Positions 7,826 through 15,920 of a stretch of 64,000 nt of DNA are shown here, one piece after another. The stretch is from contig JAWKUK010000004.1 of NCBI GenBank assembly GCA_041398605.1, forward strand, positions 1 through 64,000. Reading direction: 5' to 3'. Each line of letters begins with the position of its first letter. Position 1 is the stretch's first letter. The position numbers and the translations under genes were made by a program. The notes under the pieces are model-generated. The model saw nothing but the letters and a program-made list of their open reading frames with translations, had not been told where the DNA came from and ran no database searches. This stretch comes from JAWKUK01 sp041398605. Its GTDB lineage: Bacteria > Planctomycetota > UBA1135 > GCA-002686595.

Positions 7826-8626
7826 TCAGCCGGAACCGAACATCCCGGGCGCGCTGCGCGCGCCGCCGTCCGGGCCGTGGAACGTCGGCTCGTCGTAGAA
7901 CACGCGGGCGAGATAGAGGCCCTCCGCGGGCGCCGTCGGGCCGGCGCGCTCGCGCTCACCGCTCGCGAGCGCGTCCCTGACATCCGCGACGGTGAGCCGC
8001 CCCTTGCCGACGTCGATCAGCGTCCCAGCGATCGTCCGCACCATGTTGTAGAGGAAGCCGTCGCCCTCGACGACGATGGCAAAGCGCTCGCGCCGCGCGA
8101 CGATCCGGACGCGCCAGATCGTGCGCACGGTCGTCTTGCGCGCGGAGCCCGTGTTGCCGAAGGCCTTGAAGTCCTGGGTCCCGACGAGCACCTGCGCGGC
8201 CTCGGCCATGGCGCGCCGATCGAGGCTCCACGAGGTCCAATGGCACATGCTCCGCGCGAACGGCGGCCGAAAGCGCGTCGTCGCGGTCAGGTACAGGTAG
8301 CGCTTGCCCACGGCGTGGAAGCGCGCGTGGAAGTCGTCCCGGCAGGTCTCGAGGCGCCGCACGAGCGCGCCCTCCGCGAGGTGCGCGTTCAGCGCGTGGC
8401 GCAGCCGGTCGTCAGGCAGCTTCGTATCGACGTGGAAGTGCGCGACCTGGCGCAGCGCGTGCACGCCGGTGTCCGTGCGACCGGCGCCTTGCACGGAGAC
8501 GACGGTGTCCAGCAGCGCGGCGAGCGCGTCCTCGAGGGCGCCCTGCACGCTCTCGAAGCCGTCCTGGCGCTGCCAGCCGTAGAACCGGCTCCCGTCGTAG
8601 GCGACCTCACAGCGAACGTTGCGCAT
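7826..8626 (-). CDS. truA: tRNA pseudouridine(38-40) synthase TruA
   Basis: Makes pseudouridine at positions 38-40 of the tRNA anticodon arm. The 266-residue protein begins with the family start VAYDGSRFYGWQRQ and has the catalytic motif GAGRTDTGVHA with Asp52. Other visible blocks are FHARFHAVGKRYLY, DFKAFGNTG and FLYNMVRTIAGTLIDVGKG. The length is normal. It sits between rpoN and ptsN on the same strand with short spacers. Confidence 0.97.
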   Translation of the reverse strand: MRNVRCEVAYDGSRFYGWQRQDGFESVQGALEDALAALLDTVVSVQGAGRTDTGVHALRQVAHFHVDTKLPDDRLRHALNAHLAEGALVRRLETCRDDFHARFHAVGKRYLYLTATTRFRPPFARSMCHWTSWSLDRRAMAEAAQVLVGTQDFKAFGNTGSARKTTVRTIWRVRIVARRERFAIVVEGDGFLYNMVRTIAGTLIDVGKGRLTVADVRDALASGERERAGPTAPAEGLYLARVFYDEPTFHGPDGGARSAPGMFGSG

Positions 8627-8692
8627 CCGCCGATGCTATCGCCGTCGACGGACGGCCGCCAAGGTTGAGGCCGGCGCGCAGGCCGGCGCCCA

Positions 8693-10033
8693 TCACCCGC
8701 GCTTGCGCTCGTAGCTGCTCGGGATGCCGAGCTCCTTCCGGTACTTCGCCACGGTGCGGCGCGCGATCGACGTGCCCTCCGCGCCGAGGCGCTCGACGAC
8801 CGCGTCGTCCGAGAGCGGGGCCGCGGCGTCCTCCGCCGCGATGAGCTCCCGCACCCTGTCCCGCACCGCGTCGCGCGCAGGCGCAGCGCCGTCCTCCGAG
8901 GCCGAGCTCTGGAAGAAGGCGCGCAGCGGCTGCACGCCGTACGAGGTCTGGACGTACTTGCCTGCGACCGCGCGGCTGATCGTGCTCGTCGCGAGGCCCA
9001 GGTCCTCTGCGACCTCCCCCATGCGCAGCGGCGCGAGGGCGCTGGGGCCGACGGCGAGGAACGCGCGCTGGCGCTCGAACACCGCCGTCGCGACGCGCAG
9101 GAGCGTCTCACCGCGCTCGTGGACCGCGTCGATGACCCACCGCGCGCGCTCGACCTTCTGGCGCACGTACCGCCGGTCGTCGGCGCTCGAGCGCGGGTCC
9201 TTCGCGAGGGCCGCGATGTCCGCGTCGATCTGGACCTCCGGCAAGTGCCCGCGCACGAGGCGCAGCTCGAAGCCGTCTTCGGTCGGCAGCAAGAGGAGGT
9301 CTGGGACGATCGCGACCCCGGCGTCGATGGCGCGCGCCGCTGGGCGCGGATCGAGCTCCTCGAGCACGCCGAGGAGGCGTTCGACGTCGCCGCGCTCGAG
9401 CCCGAGCGCGTCCGCGACCGCCGCGACCTGGCCGCGCGCGAGCTCGCCGAGGAAGTCCTCGAGGAGGCTGCACAGGAGCCCGTATTCGGGGTCGCTCGGA
9501 TCGAGCTGCAAGAGGAGCGCTTCGACAGCGCTGCGCGCGCCGATGCCGCGCGGCTCGAGGTCCTGCAGCGTCGCGATCGCCGAGGCGAGCAGCGCCGCGC
9601 CACCCTGGGTGCCTGCGAGCGGCAGCTCCTGATCGACCGCCCGCGCCGCGAGCTCTTCGTCGGAGGCGGACAGGAACCCGCGCTCGTCCAAGCTGCCGAT
9701 GAGGTACTCGACCCAGGCCCGCTCGTCGGCCGGGAGCCCGCGCTCTTCGACCTGGCGCAGGGCCTCGTCCGCGGCGCTGCGGGGCGGCGCAGCTTGGCTC
9801 TGCAGCCACTCGTCGTGGGCGTCGGAGGCCTCGCGCGCGAGCGCCGTCGGCCGCGCTGGGGACGTCACCGAGAGCGCCTCGTTCTCCTCCGCCTGCCGCG
9901 CGAGCCACGCCTCGAGCTCCGTCGCGGGGAGCTGCAGGACCTCGATCGACTGCAGCATCCGCGGCTGCAGCAGCATCTGCTGCTTCAGGCCCTGAAAGAG
10001 GCCGAGGCGGGCGCCTGCGTGGGGACGGGTCAT
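8693..10033 (-). CDS. rpoN: RNA polymerase sigma-54 factor
   Basis: Alternative sigma factor for -24/-12 promoters that need AAA+ activators. The 446-residue protein shows the Gln/Leu-rich region I (LKQQMLLQPRMLQSIEVLQL), a short acidic region II, and the core-binding region. The helix-turn-helix follows (LGLATSTISRAVAGKYVQT), and near the C-terminus the RpoN box ARRTVAKYRKELGI. It lies downstream of dnaX-ybaB-recR and upstream of truA-ptsN-ptsH and the pilus operon. No activator gene and no sure -24/-12 site were found in the window. Confidence 0.97.
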   Translation of the reverse strand: MTRPHAGARLGLFQGLKQQMLLQPRMLQSIEVLQLPATELEAWLARQAEENEALSVTSPARPTALAREASDAHDEWLQSQAAPPRSAADEALRQVEERGLPADERAWVEYLIGSLDERGFLSASDEELAARAVDQELPLAGTQGGAALLASAIATLQDLEPRGIGARSAVEALLLQLDPSDPEYGLLCSLLEDFLGELARGQVAAVADALGLERGDVERLLGVLEELDPRPAARAIDAGVAIVPDLLLLPTEDGFELRLVRGHLPEVQIDADIAALAKDPRSSADDRRYVRQKVERARWVIDAVHERGETLLRVATAVFERQRAFLAVGPSALAPLRMGEVAEDLGLATSTISRAVAGKYVQTSYGVQPLRAFFQSSASEDGAAPARDAVRDRVRELIAAEDAAAPLSDDAVVERLGAEGTSIARRTVAKYRKELGIPSSYERKRG

Positions 10034-10138
10034 CGGTCCCGTGAGATCGACGCGCGGCGGCCAGAGGTTGAGCTGGATCGGCCTCGAATCGGGCCGCTGC
10101 TGCGGCGCACGGACGCTCTGCGGGCGCTGGAAGCAGCG

Positions 10139-10783
10139 TCAGCGTTGGCTGCGGAGCCGCACTTCGCGGCGCCCCTCGAGCGCGTCCTCGAGGACACCGC
10201 GGTGGAGGTATTCGATCGCGCTGCCGGCGGGCAGGCCGCGCGCGAGCCGCGTGATGACAAGGTCTGCCACCGCAGCCGCGGCGCCCTCGTCCGCCGCCGC
10301 CTCTTCGAGGGCCTCGAGCACGAGCGCCGCCGTCGCCTCGCCTTCCTTGTCCGGGTCGGTCGCGAGGATCAGCTCGCGCACGTCCCCCGCCGCGACCCGA
10401 CGCACGAGCGCCGCCACCTCGAGGTGCCGCCCCTCGACGCCTTCGCTGGGGTGCAGCGCCCCCATCAGCACGTGGTACCGGCCGCGGAACACGCCCGCGC
10501 GCTCGAGGGCCTCGACGTGGCGCGGCTCCTCGACGACGGCGACCAAGCCCGCGTCGCGTGTGGTGTCCGCACAGACGGCGCACAGCGGCCCCTCGCACAC
10601 GTTGCAGCACACCGGGCAGCGCCGGGCCTCAGCGCGGGCCCGCGCGAGGCCGCGCGCGAGCTCGTCGGCGACCTCAGGGTCGCGCAACAAGTGGAACCCG
10701 AGCCGCTCCGCCGTGACACGCCCCACGCCGGGGAGGCGTCGGAGCGCTTCGATCAGAGCCTCGACGGGGGCGGGGTAAGCCAT
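10139..10783 (-). CDS. recR: Recombination mediator protein RecR
   Basis: Part of the RecFOR loader that puts RecA on gapped DNA. The 214-residue protein has an N-terminal helix-hairpin-helix (ALRRLPGVGRVTAERLGFHLL), a four-cysteine zinc finger (CPVCCNVCEGPLCAVC), and a Toprim domain with VVEEPRHVEALE and ILATDPDKEGEATA. The usual fourth-residue spacing of the finger is kept. It follows dnaX and ybaB in the widely conserved dnaX-ybaB-recR order. Confidence 0.96.
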   Translation of the reverse strand: MAYPAPVEALIEALRRLPGVGRVTAERLGFHLLRDPEVADELARGLARARAEARRCPVCCNVCEGPLCAVCADTTRDAGLVAVVEEPRHVEALERAGVFRGRYHVLMGALHPSEGVEGRHLEVAALVRRVAAGDVRELILATDPDKEGEATAALVLEALEEAAADEGAAAAVADLVITRLARGLPAGSAIEYLHRGVLEDALEGRREVRLRSQR

Positions 10784-10820
10784 ACGGGTCGCGTGCGTGC
10801 CGGGGAGGGTCGCGTGCGCG

Positions 10821-11144
10821 TCACATGAAGCCCGGCAGCTGGAGGCCGCCGGTGACCTCTGCGAGCCGCTCGGACGAGCGCCGGTTCGCGCGCTCTTGCG
10901 CGTCGCGGACGGCGCCGGCGACGAGCTCCTCCATGAGCTTGCGGTCGCTCTGACGGAACGCGTCGTCCGAGATCTCGACGCGCAAGAGGACCCCCTCGCC
11001 GGTCACGAAGGCCCGCGCCGCATTGCCGCCGGCGTTGCCTTCGACGACGAGCGCCCGGAGCTCCGCGCGAGCATCGTCGAGCGCCCGCTGCATACGCTGG
11101 GCCTGGGCCAAGAGGTTGCCCATGTCACCGGGGGTGCCGTTCAT
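10821..11144 (-). CDS. ybaB: Nucleoid-associated protein, YbaB/EbfC family
   Basis: Small dimeric DNA-binding protein of 107 residues. It shows the family pattern: an N-terminal helix (MGNLLAQAQRMQRALDDARAEL), a central beta sheet with GEGVLLRVEISDDAF, and a C-terminal helix (LMEELVAGAVRDAQERAN). The usual glycine-rich C-terminus is reduced to GGLQLPGFM. It is located between dnaX and recR, as in many bacteria. Confidence 0.93.
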   Translation of the reverse strand: MNGTPGDMGNLLAQAQRMQRALDDARAELRALVVEGNAGGNAARAFVTGEGVLLRVEISDDAFRQSDRKLMEELVAGAVRDAQERANRRSSERLAEVTGGLQLPGFM

Positions 11145-11258
11145 GGGCGCGAGGCTAACGCGCCCGCGCGCGCCGTGGAAGCCCGCGCCTCACGCGCCCA
11201 GGTAAGAGCCCGCCGCGGGGGCGCCTGCCGCGAGGGCCCCAGGGGTCCTGCCCGGCGC

Positions 11259-13002
11259 TCAGCCTTCGACGCGGCCGTCGAAGAGCTCGGCGACTTCGGT
11301 CGCAAAGGGGTCCGCCGCGAGCTTGCCCGGGGCCTGGTGGTCTTCGAGCGTCGCGTCCATCGGTCGCCCGACGACCTCGCTGAGCACCTTGGACACGAGC
11401 CGCTGGTTGCGTCGGTCCGACGTCAGGACACGCTCGGAATCCGAGAGCGCCGCGAGCTTGATCCCCGCGTCGCGCTGGCCGAAGCGGACGAGGCTCCCAC
11501 GGCGACGGAGGATGTCCGCCAGCGCCGCGGAGCGCGCGTCGAGCCTCGGTGAGGAGGGCCCCCCACGCGTCGGCGGTGCTGTTCGTGGTCACCCGGTTGA
11601 CCACCGGGGTCGACGGCTGGGGCAGGCGTTCGGACGCCGGGGCGCCGCCTTGGCCGCCAGGGCGTGGCGCGCGCGGCGGCGCCGGTTCGGCGGGACGCGG
11701 GAGGTCGAATGAGCGCTCTGGGTCCATACGCTCAGGGTCCCTACGCTCTGGGGCACTGCGCGCGGCAGGCGGCGCCTCGCGCGCGGAGGAGGGCGGCGGC
11801 GCGGGGGCGGCCGAGGGGCGCGGCGCCGCGGATCGGACGCCCGCGCCACCCGCGAGCCGCTCCTCCAGGGCCGCGAGGCGCAGCGCGAGGGCGGCGATGT
11901 CGAGGTCACCCTCTGGCCGGCACAGGTCGAGCAGCGTGGCCTCGAGCACGACCCGCGCGAGCGGGTGCATGTGCACAGGGCCCATACGCTCGCGCGCCAT
12001 CAAGAGCTCTTGCAGCCACACCTCGAGGCGCGCGACGCCGGCGGCCTCGGCGCGGCCACGCCACGTGGCCCGCTCGGCGTCCGACCAGCGCCCGGCGACC
12101 ATCGGCGCGTCCGCGCCGCACAACAGCAACACGAGCGCCGTGCGGACGTGGTCGAGCAATGCGCCGAGCAGCTCGGTCTCGCCGCCTTCGTTCGTCGGGA
12201 GCGCGCGCAGCACACCCGCGCGGTCGCGCGCGAGCAGCGCGTCGACGAGGCGCCCGAGGGCATCGACGCCGCCCTCCCCGGCGAGGCGCGCTTGATCCGC
12301 GAGGGTCGGCCGCAGGCCGACGGACGCGATCAGCTGGTCCGCCATCGAGAGCGCGTCGCGCATGCCGCCGCGCGCGCGCGCGGCGATGGCGACCGTCACG
12401 CCAGGCTCCGCCTGGATGCCCTCGAGCGCGAAGACCTTGTCGAGCTGCGCGGCGATCGTCGCCTCCGGCAACGGTGAGAGGCGCAGCACCTGGCAGCGCG
12501 ACACGATCGTGTCGGGCACCTTGTGCAGCTCGGTCGTCGCGAAGAGGAACTTGACGTGGGGCGGCGGCTCCTCGAGCGTCTTCAAGAGGGCGTTGAACGC
12601 CGCCTTCGACAACATGTGCACCTCGTCGACGAGGAACACCTTGAAGCGCGCGCGCAGGGGGACGTAGCCGGCTTGGTCGCGCAGGTCGCGGATGTGGTCG
12701 ACGCCAGTGTTCGACGCGGCGTCGATCTCAAGGAGGTCCGCCTCTGCGCCCGCGTCGAAGGCGAGGCAACGCTCGCACTTGCCGCACGGCTCAGGGGCCG
12801 GCCCGTGCTCACAATTGAGGGCCTTGGCGAAGAGGCGCGCCGAGGTGGTCTTGCCCGTCCCTCGCGGCCCGTGGAATAGGTACGCGTGGCCGATCCGGCC
12901 CTCTTCAATCGCGCCGCGCAGGGTGCGCATCACGACCTCTTGGCCGGCGACCTCAGCGAACTCCTTCGGCCGATACTTGCGCGCGAGGACGACGTAGGAC
13001 AT
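11259..13002 (-). CDS. dnaX: DNA polymerase III subunit gamma/tau, frame shifted near 11540-11567
   Basis: Clamp-loader ATPase. The N-terminal part is intact: Walker A GPRGTGKTT (near residue 45), a zinc finger with CEHG..CGKCERC, DEVHMLSKAAFNALLKTLEEPP, and the SRC motif. A Pro/Ala-rich linker follows (about 385-460). After TADAWGALLTEAR the reading frame turns into Arg/Gly/Pro-rich sequence that runs on to 11155. In the +1 frame a sensible tau C-terminus follows instead (LADILRRRGSLVRFGQRD, VLTSDRRNQRLVSKVLSEVV) and ends at 11259. Joining the two gives 580 residues. The break sits beside a run of six C on the plus strand (11559-11564). Either one base is wrong in the assembly, or dnaX is recoded as in other bacteria. 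Confidence 0.88.
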
Positions 13003-13305
13003 CGCGTCGATGGTAACGCCACGGCGCCGACGATGACGAGCGACCTGGCCGACGATGACAAACGACGACCCTGGCTAGGGCGCGCGACGACCCTGCCTAG
13101 GGTGCGCAGAAGCGCCGCAGGGGGCATTGGAGGGCCCGGGCACCTCGCGCAGAGAAAGGAGACCTTAGGGCTGCTCCGTTCCCGGCCTGACCCGATTCGG
13201 ACCCGTTCCCTCGCGTGGGACCGGACCCACCAATACCCGCTGCGACTCGAACGCTACCCGCTTCGACCCGCATTGACTCGCATCGACTCGGAGGCCCGCG
13301 GTGGT
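13003..13305. other. Spacer between dnaX and tRNA-Ser(GGA)
   Basis: About 300 bp without a supported gene. It holds the 22-bp tandem repeat at 13063-13106. Nearer the tRNA it has many short repeats of a GACTCG/GACCCG type (about 13180-13290). No clear promoter for dnaX was found. Confidence 0.5.
13063..13106. repeat. Tandem 22-bp repeat, two copies
   Basis: Copies at 13063-13084 and 13085-13106 agree at 20 of 22 bases. Each has a near-palindromic core CCCTGSCTAGGG. The repeat lies 60-100 bp upstream of dnaX on the minus strand, so it could be a double operator or just a slippage duplication. Confidence 0.6.
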
Positions 13306-13395
<90 letters not shown>

Positions 13396-13544
13396 ACCCG
13401 TGTGATTCCTGCTGCTGCGGCCCGCCTGCCCGCCTGCCCGCCTGCCGGCCCATGGCATCGCGGGCATCGCGGGCATCGCGCGCACGCGTTGGCGCCCCGC
13501 GGTCCATGCTCCGCGCGAGTCCATGCTCCGCGCGCACGAGTTGG

Positions 13545-13634
13545 TGGCGGAGAGGGAGGGATTTGAACCCTCGATGAGGTCGCCCCCATACTGGTTTTCG
13601 AAACCAGCGCATTCGGCCACTCTGCCACCTCTCC
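13545..13634 (-). tRNA. tRNA-Ser(CGA)
   Basis: A 90-nt class II tRNA with acceptor GGAGAGG / CCTCTCC, anticodon stem CTGGT / ACCAG, loop TTCGAAA with anticodon CGA (reads UCG), a long variable arm, T arm GGGTTCAAATCCC and encoded CCA (13545-13547). It starts ten bases after the tadA stop, so it may be processed from the same transcript. The 149 bp between the two tRNA-Ser genes hold only short direct repeats. Confidence 0.95.
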
Positions 13635-13643
13635 GCCCAGTTC

Positions 13644-14375
13644 TCACTCCCGGGGCCCTTCCAGGTCCCGTTGATCTTCGTCGTCCGCACGCCTGGCCTC
13701 GGCCTGCTTCCATTCGGCCTGCTTCCAATCGGCGCGCTGCGGGTCTGCGCGCTTCGCTTCCGCGCGCTTCGCTCGGAAGAAGCCCTGCAGCAGCGCGCGC
13801 GCCTCGTCGGCCAGGACCCCCTCACACACGGTCGCCCGGTGATTCAAGCGCGCATCCGTGAGGACCGTGCCGAGGGAGGCCGCGCCGCCGAACTTCGGGT
13901 CGCGCACGGCCCAGACGACCCGCGCGACCCGCGCGTGGGACAAGGCCCCCGCGCACATGAAACACGGCTCGACCGTCGTGTAGACCGTCGCCCCCGGCAA
14001 GCGCATGTCACCCGTCAGCGCAAACGCCGCGCGCAGCGCCTCGAACTCGGCGTGCGCCGTGGGATCGCGCAGCTCACGGCAGCGGTTTCGACCGCGGCCG
14101 AGCACCGCCCCATCACGCACCACGACAGCCCCGATCGGGACCTCGTCGTGGGCGAGGGCCGCGCGCGCCTCGTCGAGGGCGAGCCGCATCCAGGCCTCGT
14201 CGTTCACGAAGCCCGCACCCCCACCCGGGATCTCCTCCCGGCTCAAGTGCGTGCCCGCGTCCTCGCGGCCCGTTTCCATCGCTCCGGCTTCCATCGCTCC
14301 GGCTTCCATCGCTCCGGCTTCCATCGCCTCGCCAGCCGCGTGGCCATCATCCGGCGCATCGCCACGCTTCGTCAT
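13644..14375 (-). CDS. tadA: tRNA-specific adenosine deaminase TadA
   Basis: Deaminates A34 of tRNA-Arg(ACG) to inosine. The core (about residues 57-200 of 243) has the zinc and catalytic motifs TAHAEFEAL (His and the proton-shuttling Glu) and PCFMCAGAL (two Cys), and the family blocks DEVPIGAVVV and VVWAVRDPKFGG. Typical TadA is about 150-170 residues. Here there is an N-terminal extension with four EAGAM-type repeats (residues about 16-35), coded by a 15-bp tandem repeat, and a charged C-terminus with QRADWKQAEWKQAEARRADD. If the extension is not translated, a later start near VNDEAWMRLALDEARAAL would restore the normal length. The substrate tRNA gene lies just upstream. Confidence 0.94.
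   Translation of the reverse strand: MTKRGDAPDDGHAAGEAMEAGAMEAGAMEAGAMETGREDAGTHLSREEIPGGGAGFVNDEAWMRLALDEARAALAHDEVPIGAVVVRDGAVLGRGRNRCRELRDPTAHAEFEALRAAFALTGDMRLPGATVYTTVEPCFMCAGALSHARVARVVWAVRDPKFGGAASLGTVLTDARLNHRATVCEGVLADEARALLQGFFRAKRAEAKRADPQRADWKQAEWKQAEARRADDEDQRDLEGPRE
14272..14327. repeat. 15-bp tandem repeat inside tadA
   Basis: Units of CATCGCTCCGGCTTC recur in frame three to four times and encode repeated Glu-Ala-Gly-Ala-Met in the N-terminal extension of TadA. Confidence 0.8.
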
Positions 14376-14468
14376 CGTCGGTTGTCAAAGCCGCTGGCGT
14401 TGCCAAGCCCGAGGGGGTCCGTCATGCGCTGCGCCCGGTCGGCGCCGCGCTGGGACCCCGCGGTGGAT

Positions 14469-14545
14469 TGGTACGCCCGAGTGGACTCGAACCACTAACC
14501 TCCTGATCCGTAGTCAGGTGCTCTATCCAATTGAGCTACGGGCGC
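14469..14545 (-). tRNA. tRNA-Arg(ACG)
   Basis: A 77-nt tRNA with acceptor GCGCCCG / CGGGCGT (one G-U end pair), D arm AGCTCAATTGGATAGAGC, anticodon stem CCTGA / TCAGG with loop CTACGGA and anticodon ACG, T arm GTGGTTCGAGTCCAC and encoded CCA (14469-14471). A34 is the target of TadA, coded next downstream. Confidence 0.96.
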
Positions 14546-14558
14546 GTCGAGGGGCAAG

Positions 14559-14588
14559 GTTGTAGCCGCGCTCTGCGGGGGGTGTCAA
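14559..14588 (-). promoter_or_regulatory. Sigma-70 promoter of tRNA-Arg(ACG)
   Basis: On the minus strand TTGACA (14588-14583) and TACAAC (14564-14559) are 18 bp apart. Transcription would start near 14552, a few bases before the mature tRNA end at 14545. The -35 box is perfect and the -10 box matches at four of six. It may also serve tadA. Confidence 0.7.
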
Positions 14589-14684
14589 GCGGGCCACGCC
14601 AAGAAGTTGGGCACGAATTTGCCGCGGCGCGAAGCCGCGCCTCGAACGCTGGAAGGGGGCCTGCGCCGCGCTACCCTGGCGGGC

Positions 14685-15701
14685 ATGACGGCTACCCCCC
14701 ATCGCGGCACGCTCGTGCGCCTCGGCGACCTGCCCGACGAACGCCTCGAGGACGTCCTCGAACTCGCGCGCCGCTACCGCGCGGGCGCGCGCCGGCGCGA
14801 GCTCGAGGATCGTTCGGTCGGGCTCCTCTTCTTCCGCCACTCGCTCCGCACGCGGACTTCGTTCGAGGTCGCGCTCAACCGGCTCGGCGGCCACGCCGTG
14901 CAGCTCTCGGTCGGCTCCGACTTCTGGGAGCTCGAAGCGCGCTCCGGGGGGGTCATGGACGGCACGGCCCCTGAGCACGTCCGCGACGCCGCCGCGGTGC
15001 TCTCGTCGTACGTCGACGCGATCGCCATCCGGCCCGCGCTGAAAGGCCAGTCGTGGGAGGTCGATCGGCGCGATGAAGGCATCCGCGCGTGGGCCGAGCA
15101 CGCGCGAGTCCCGGTGATCAACATGGAGAGCGCGCTGTGGCACCCGCTGCAGGGCCTCGCCGATCTGATGACGCTGCGCGACGCCCTCGGTGACCTCCCG
15201 GGGCGCGAGCTCGCCGTCGTTTGGACGCCATCGCCCGACGCGCAAGGACCAGCCGTGGTGCACACCGTGCTGCAAGCCGCCGTGCGCTTCGGCATGCGCG
15301 TGCGCGTCGCGCACCCGCCGGGCTACGAGCTTGATCCAGGCGTGCTCGACGAAGTGCGCGCGACGGGCGCGAACCAAGGCGGCAGCGTTGAGTTCGTGCG
15401 CGACGCTCGCGACGCCGTCGCAGGCGCGCACGTCGTCTATGCGCGCTCCTGGAGCGCGCTGTCGTCGTACGGCCAGCCCACCCTCGCAGCGAACCGCGTC
15501 GCGAGCGCGCGCGGGTGGCTCGTGGACGAAGCGCTGATGCGGCTCGGCGAGGACGCGCGCTTGATGCACCCGATGCCGGTGCGCCGCAACCTCGAAGTCA
15601 CCGACGAGGTCCTCGACGGACCGCGGAGCCTGCTGTACCGTCAGGCGGAGAACCGCTTGCACACGCAGATGGGGCTCCTCTCGCTCTTGCTGCGCGACTG
15701 A
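14685..15701 (+). CDS. argF': N-acetyl- or N-succinylornithine carbamoyltransferase
   Basis: Transcarbamylase of arginine synthesis acting on an acylated ornithine. The 338-residue protein has the carbamoyl-phosphate loop in the form HSLRTRTSFE and the block MDGTAPEHVRDAAAVLSSY. Other blocks are INMESALWHPLQGLADL (variant of HPxQxLxD), MHPMPVRRNLEVTDEVLD and LYRQAENRLHTQMGLL. The insert and the PVRRN block fit the acetyl/succinylornithine branch (Xanthomonas, Bacteroides type) rather than ordinary OTCase. Which acyl group is used depends on the loop near residue 90 and cannot be read safely by eye. The start is the ATG at 14685, since the upstream in-frame part has no family similarity. No other arg gene is nearby. 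Confidence 0.85.
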   Translation: MTATPHRGTLVRLGDLPDERLEDVLELARRYRAGARRRELEDRSVGLLFFRHSLRTRTSFEVALNRLGGHAVQLSVGSDFWELEARSGGVMDGTAPEHVRDAAAVLSSYVDAIAIRPALKGQSWEVDRRDEGIRAWAEHARVPVINMESALWHPLQGLADLMTLRDALGDLPGRELAVVWTPSPDAQGPAVVHTVLQAAVRFGMRVRVAHPPGYELDPGVLDEVRATGANQGGSVEFVRDARDAVAGAHVVYARSWSALSSYGQPTLAANRVASARGWLVDEALMRLGEDARLMHPMPVRRNLEVTDEVLDGPRSLLYRQAENRLHTQMGLLSLLLRD

Positions 15702-15920
15702 GCGCCCGAGGCGTTGGGGGCGCTAGGGGCGCTGGGGGCGCCGCCGCTCCGCTCGGCGCTGCTCCTTCGGCGCGCGCCCTCGCGGGCGCACCATCAGAGG
15801 CCGCTGCGAAGCACGCCGAGCGCCCCTGCGCGTCTCCGCGGTCGATTCTCCACCACCCGAACGGGCGCGCGCGAGGGGCGAGCGCCCAGGCTCCGTCGCA
15901 GGCCAACGACCGATACCGCC

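Noticed and set aside
11155..11258. Zero-frame C-terminus of dnaX ending at 11155
   Set aside because: The zero-frame tail is compositional noise; the +1 frame carries the conserved end and stops at 11259.
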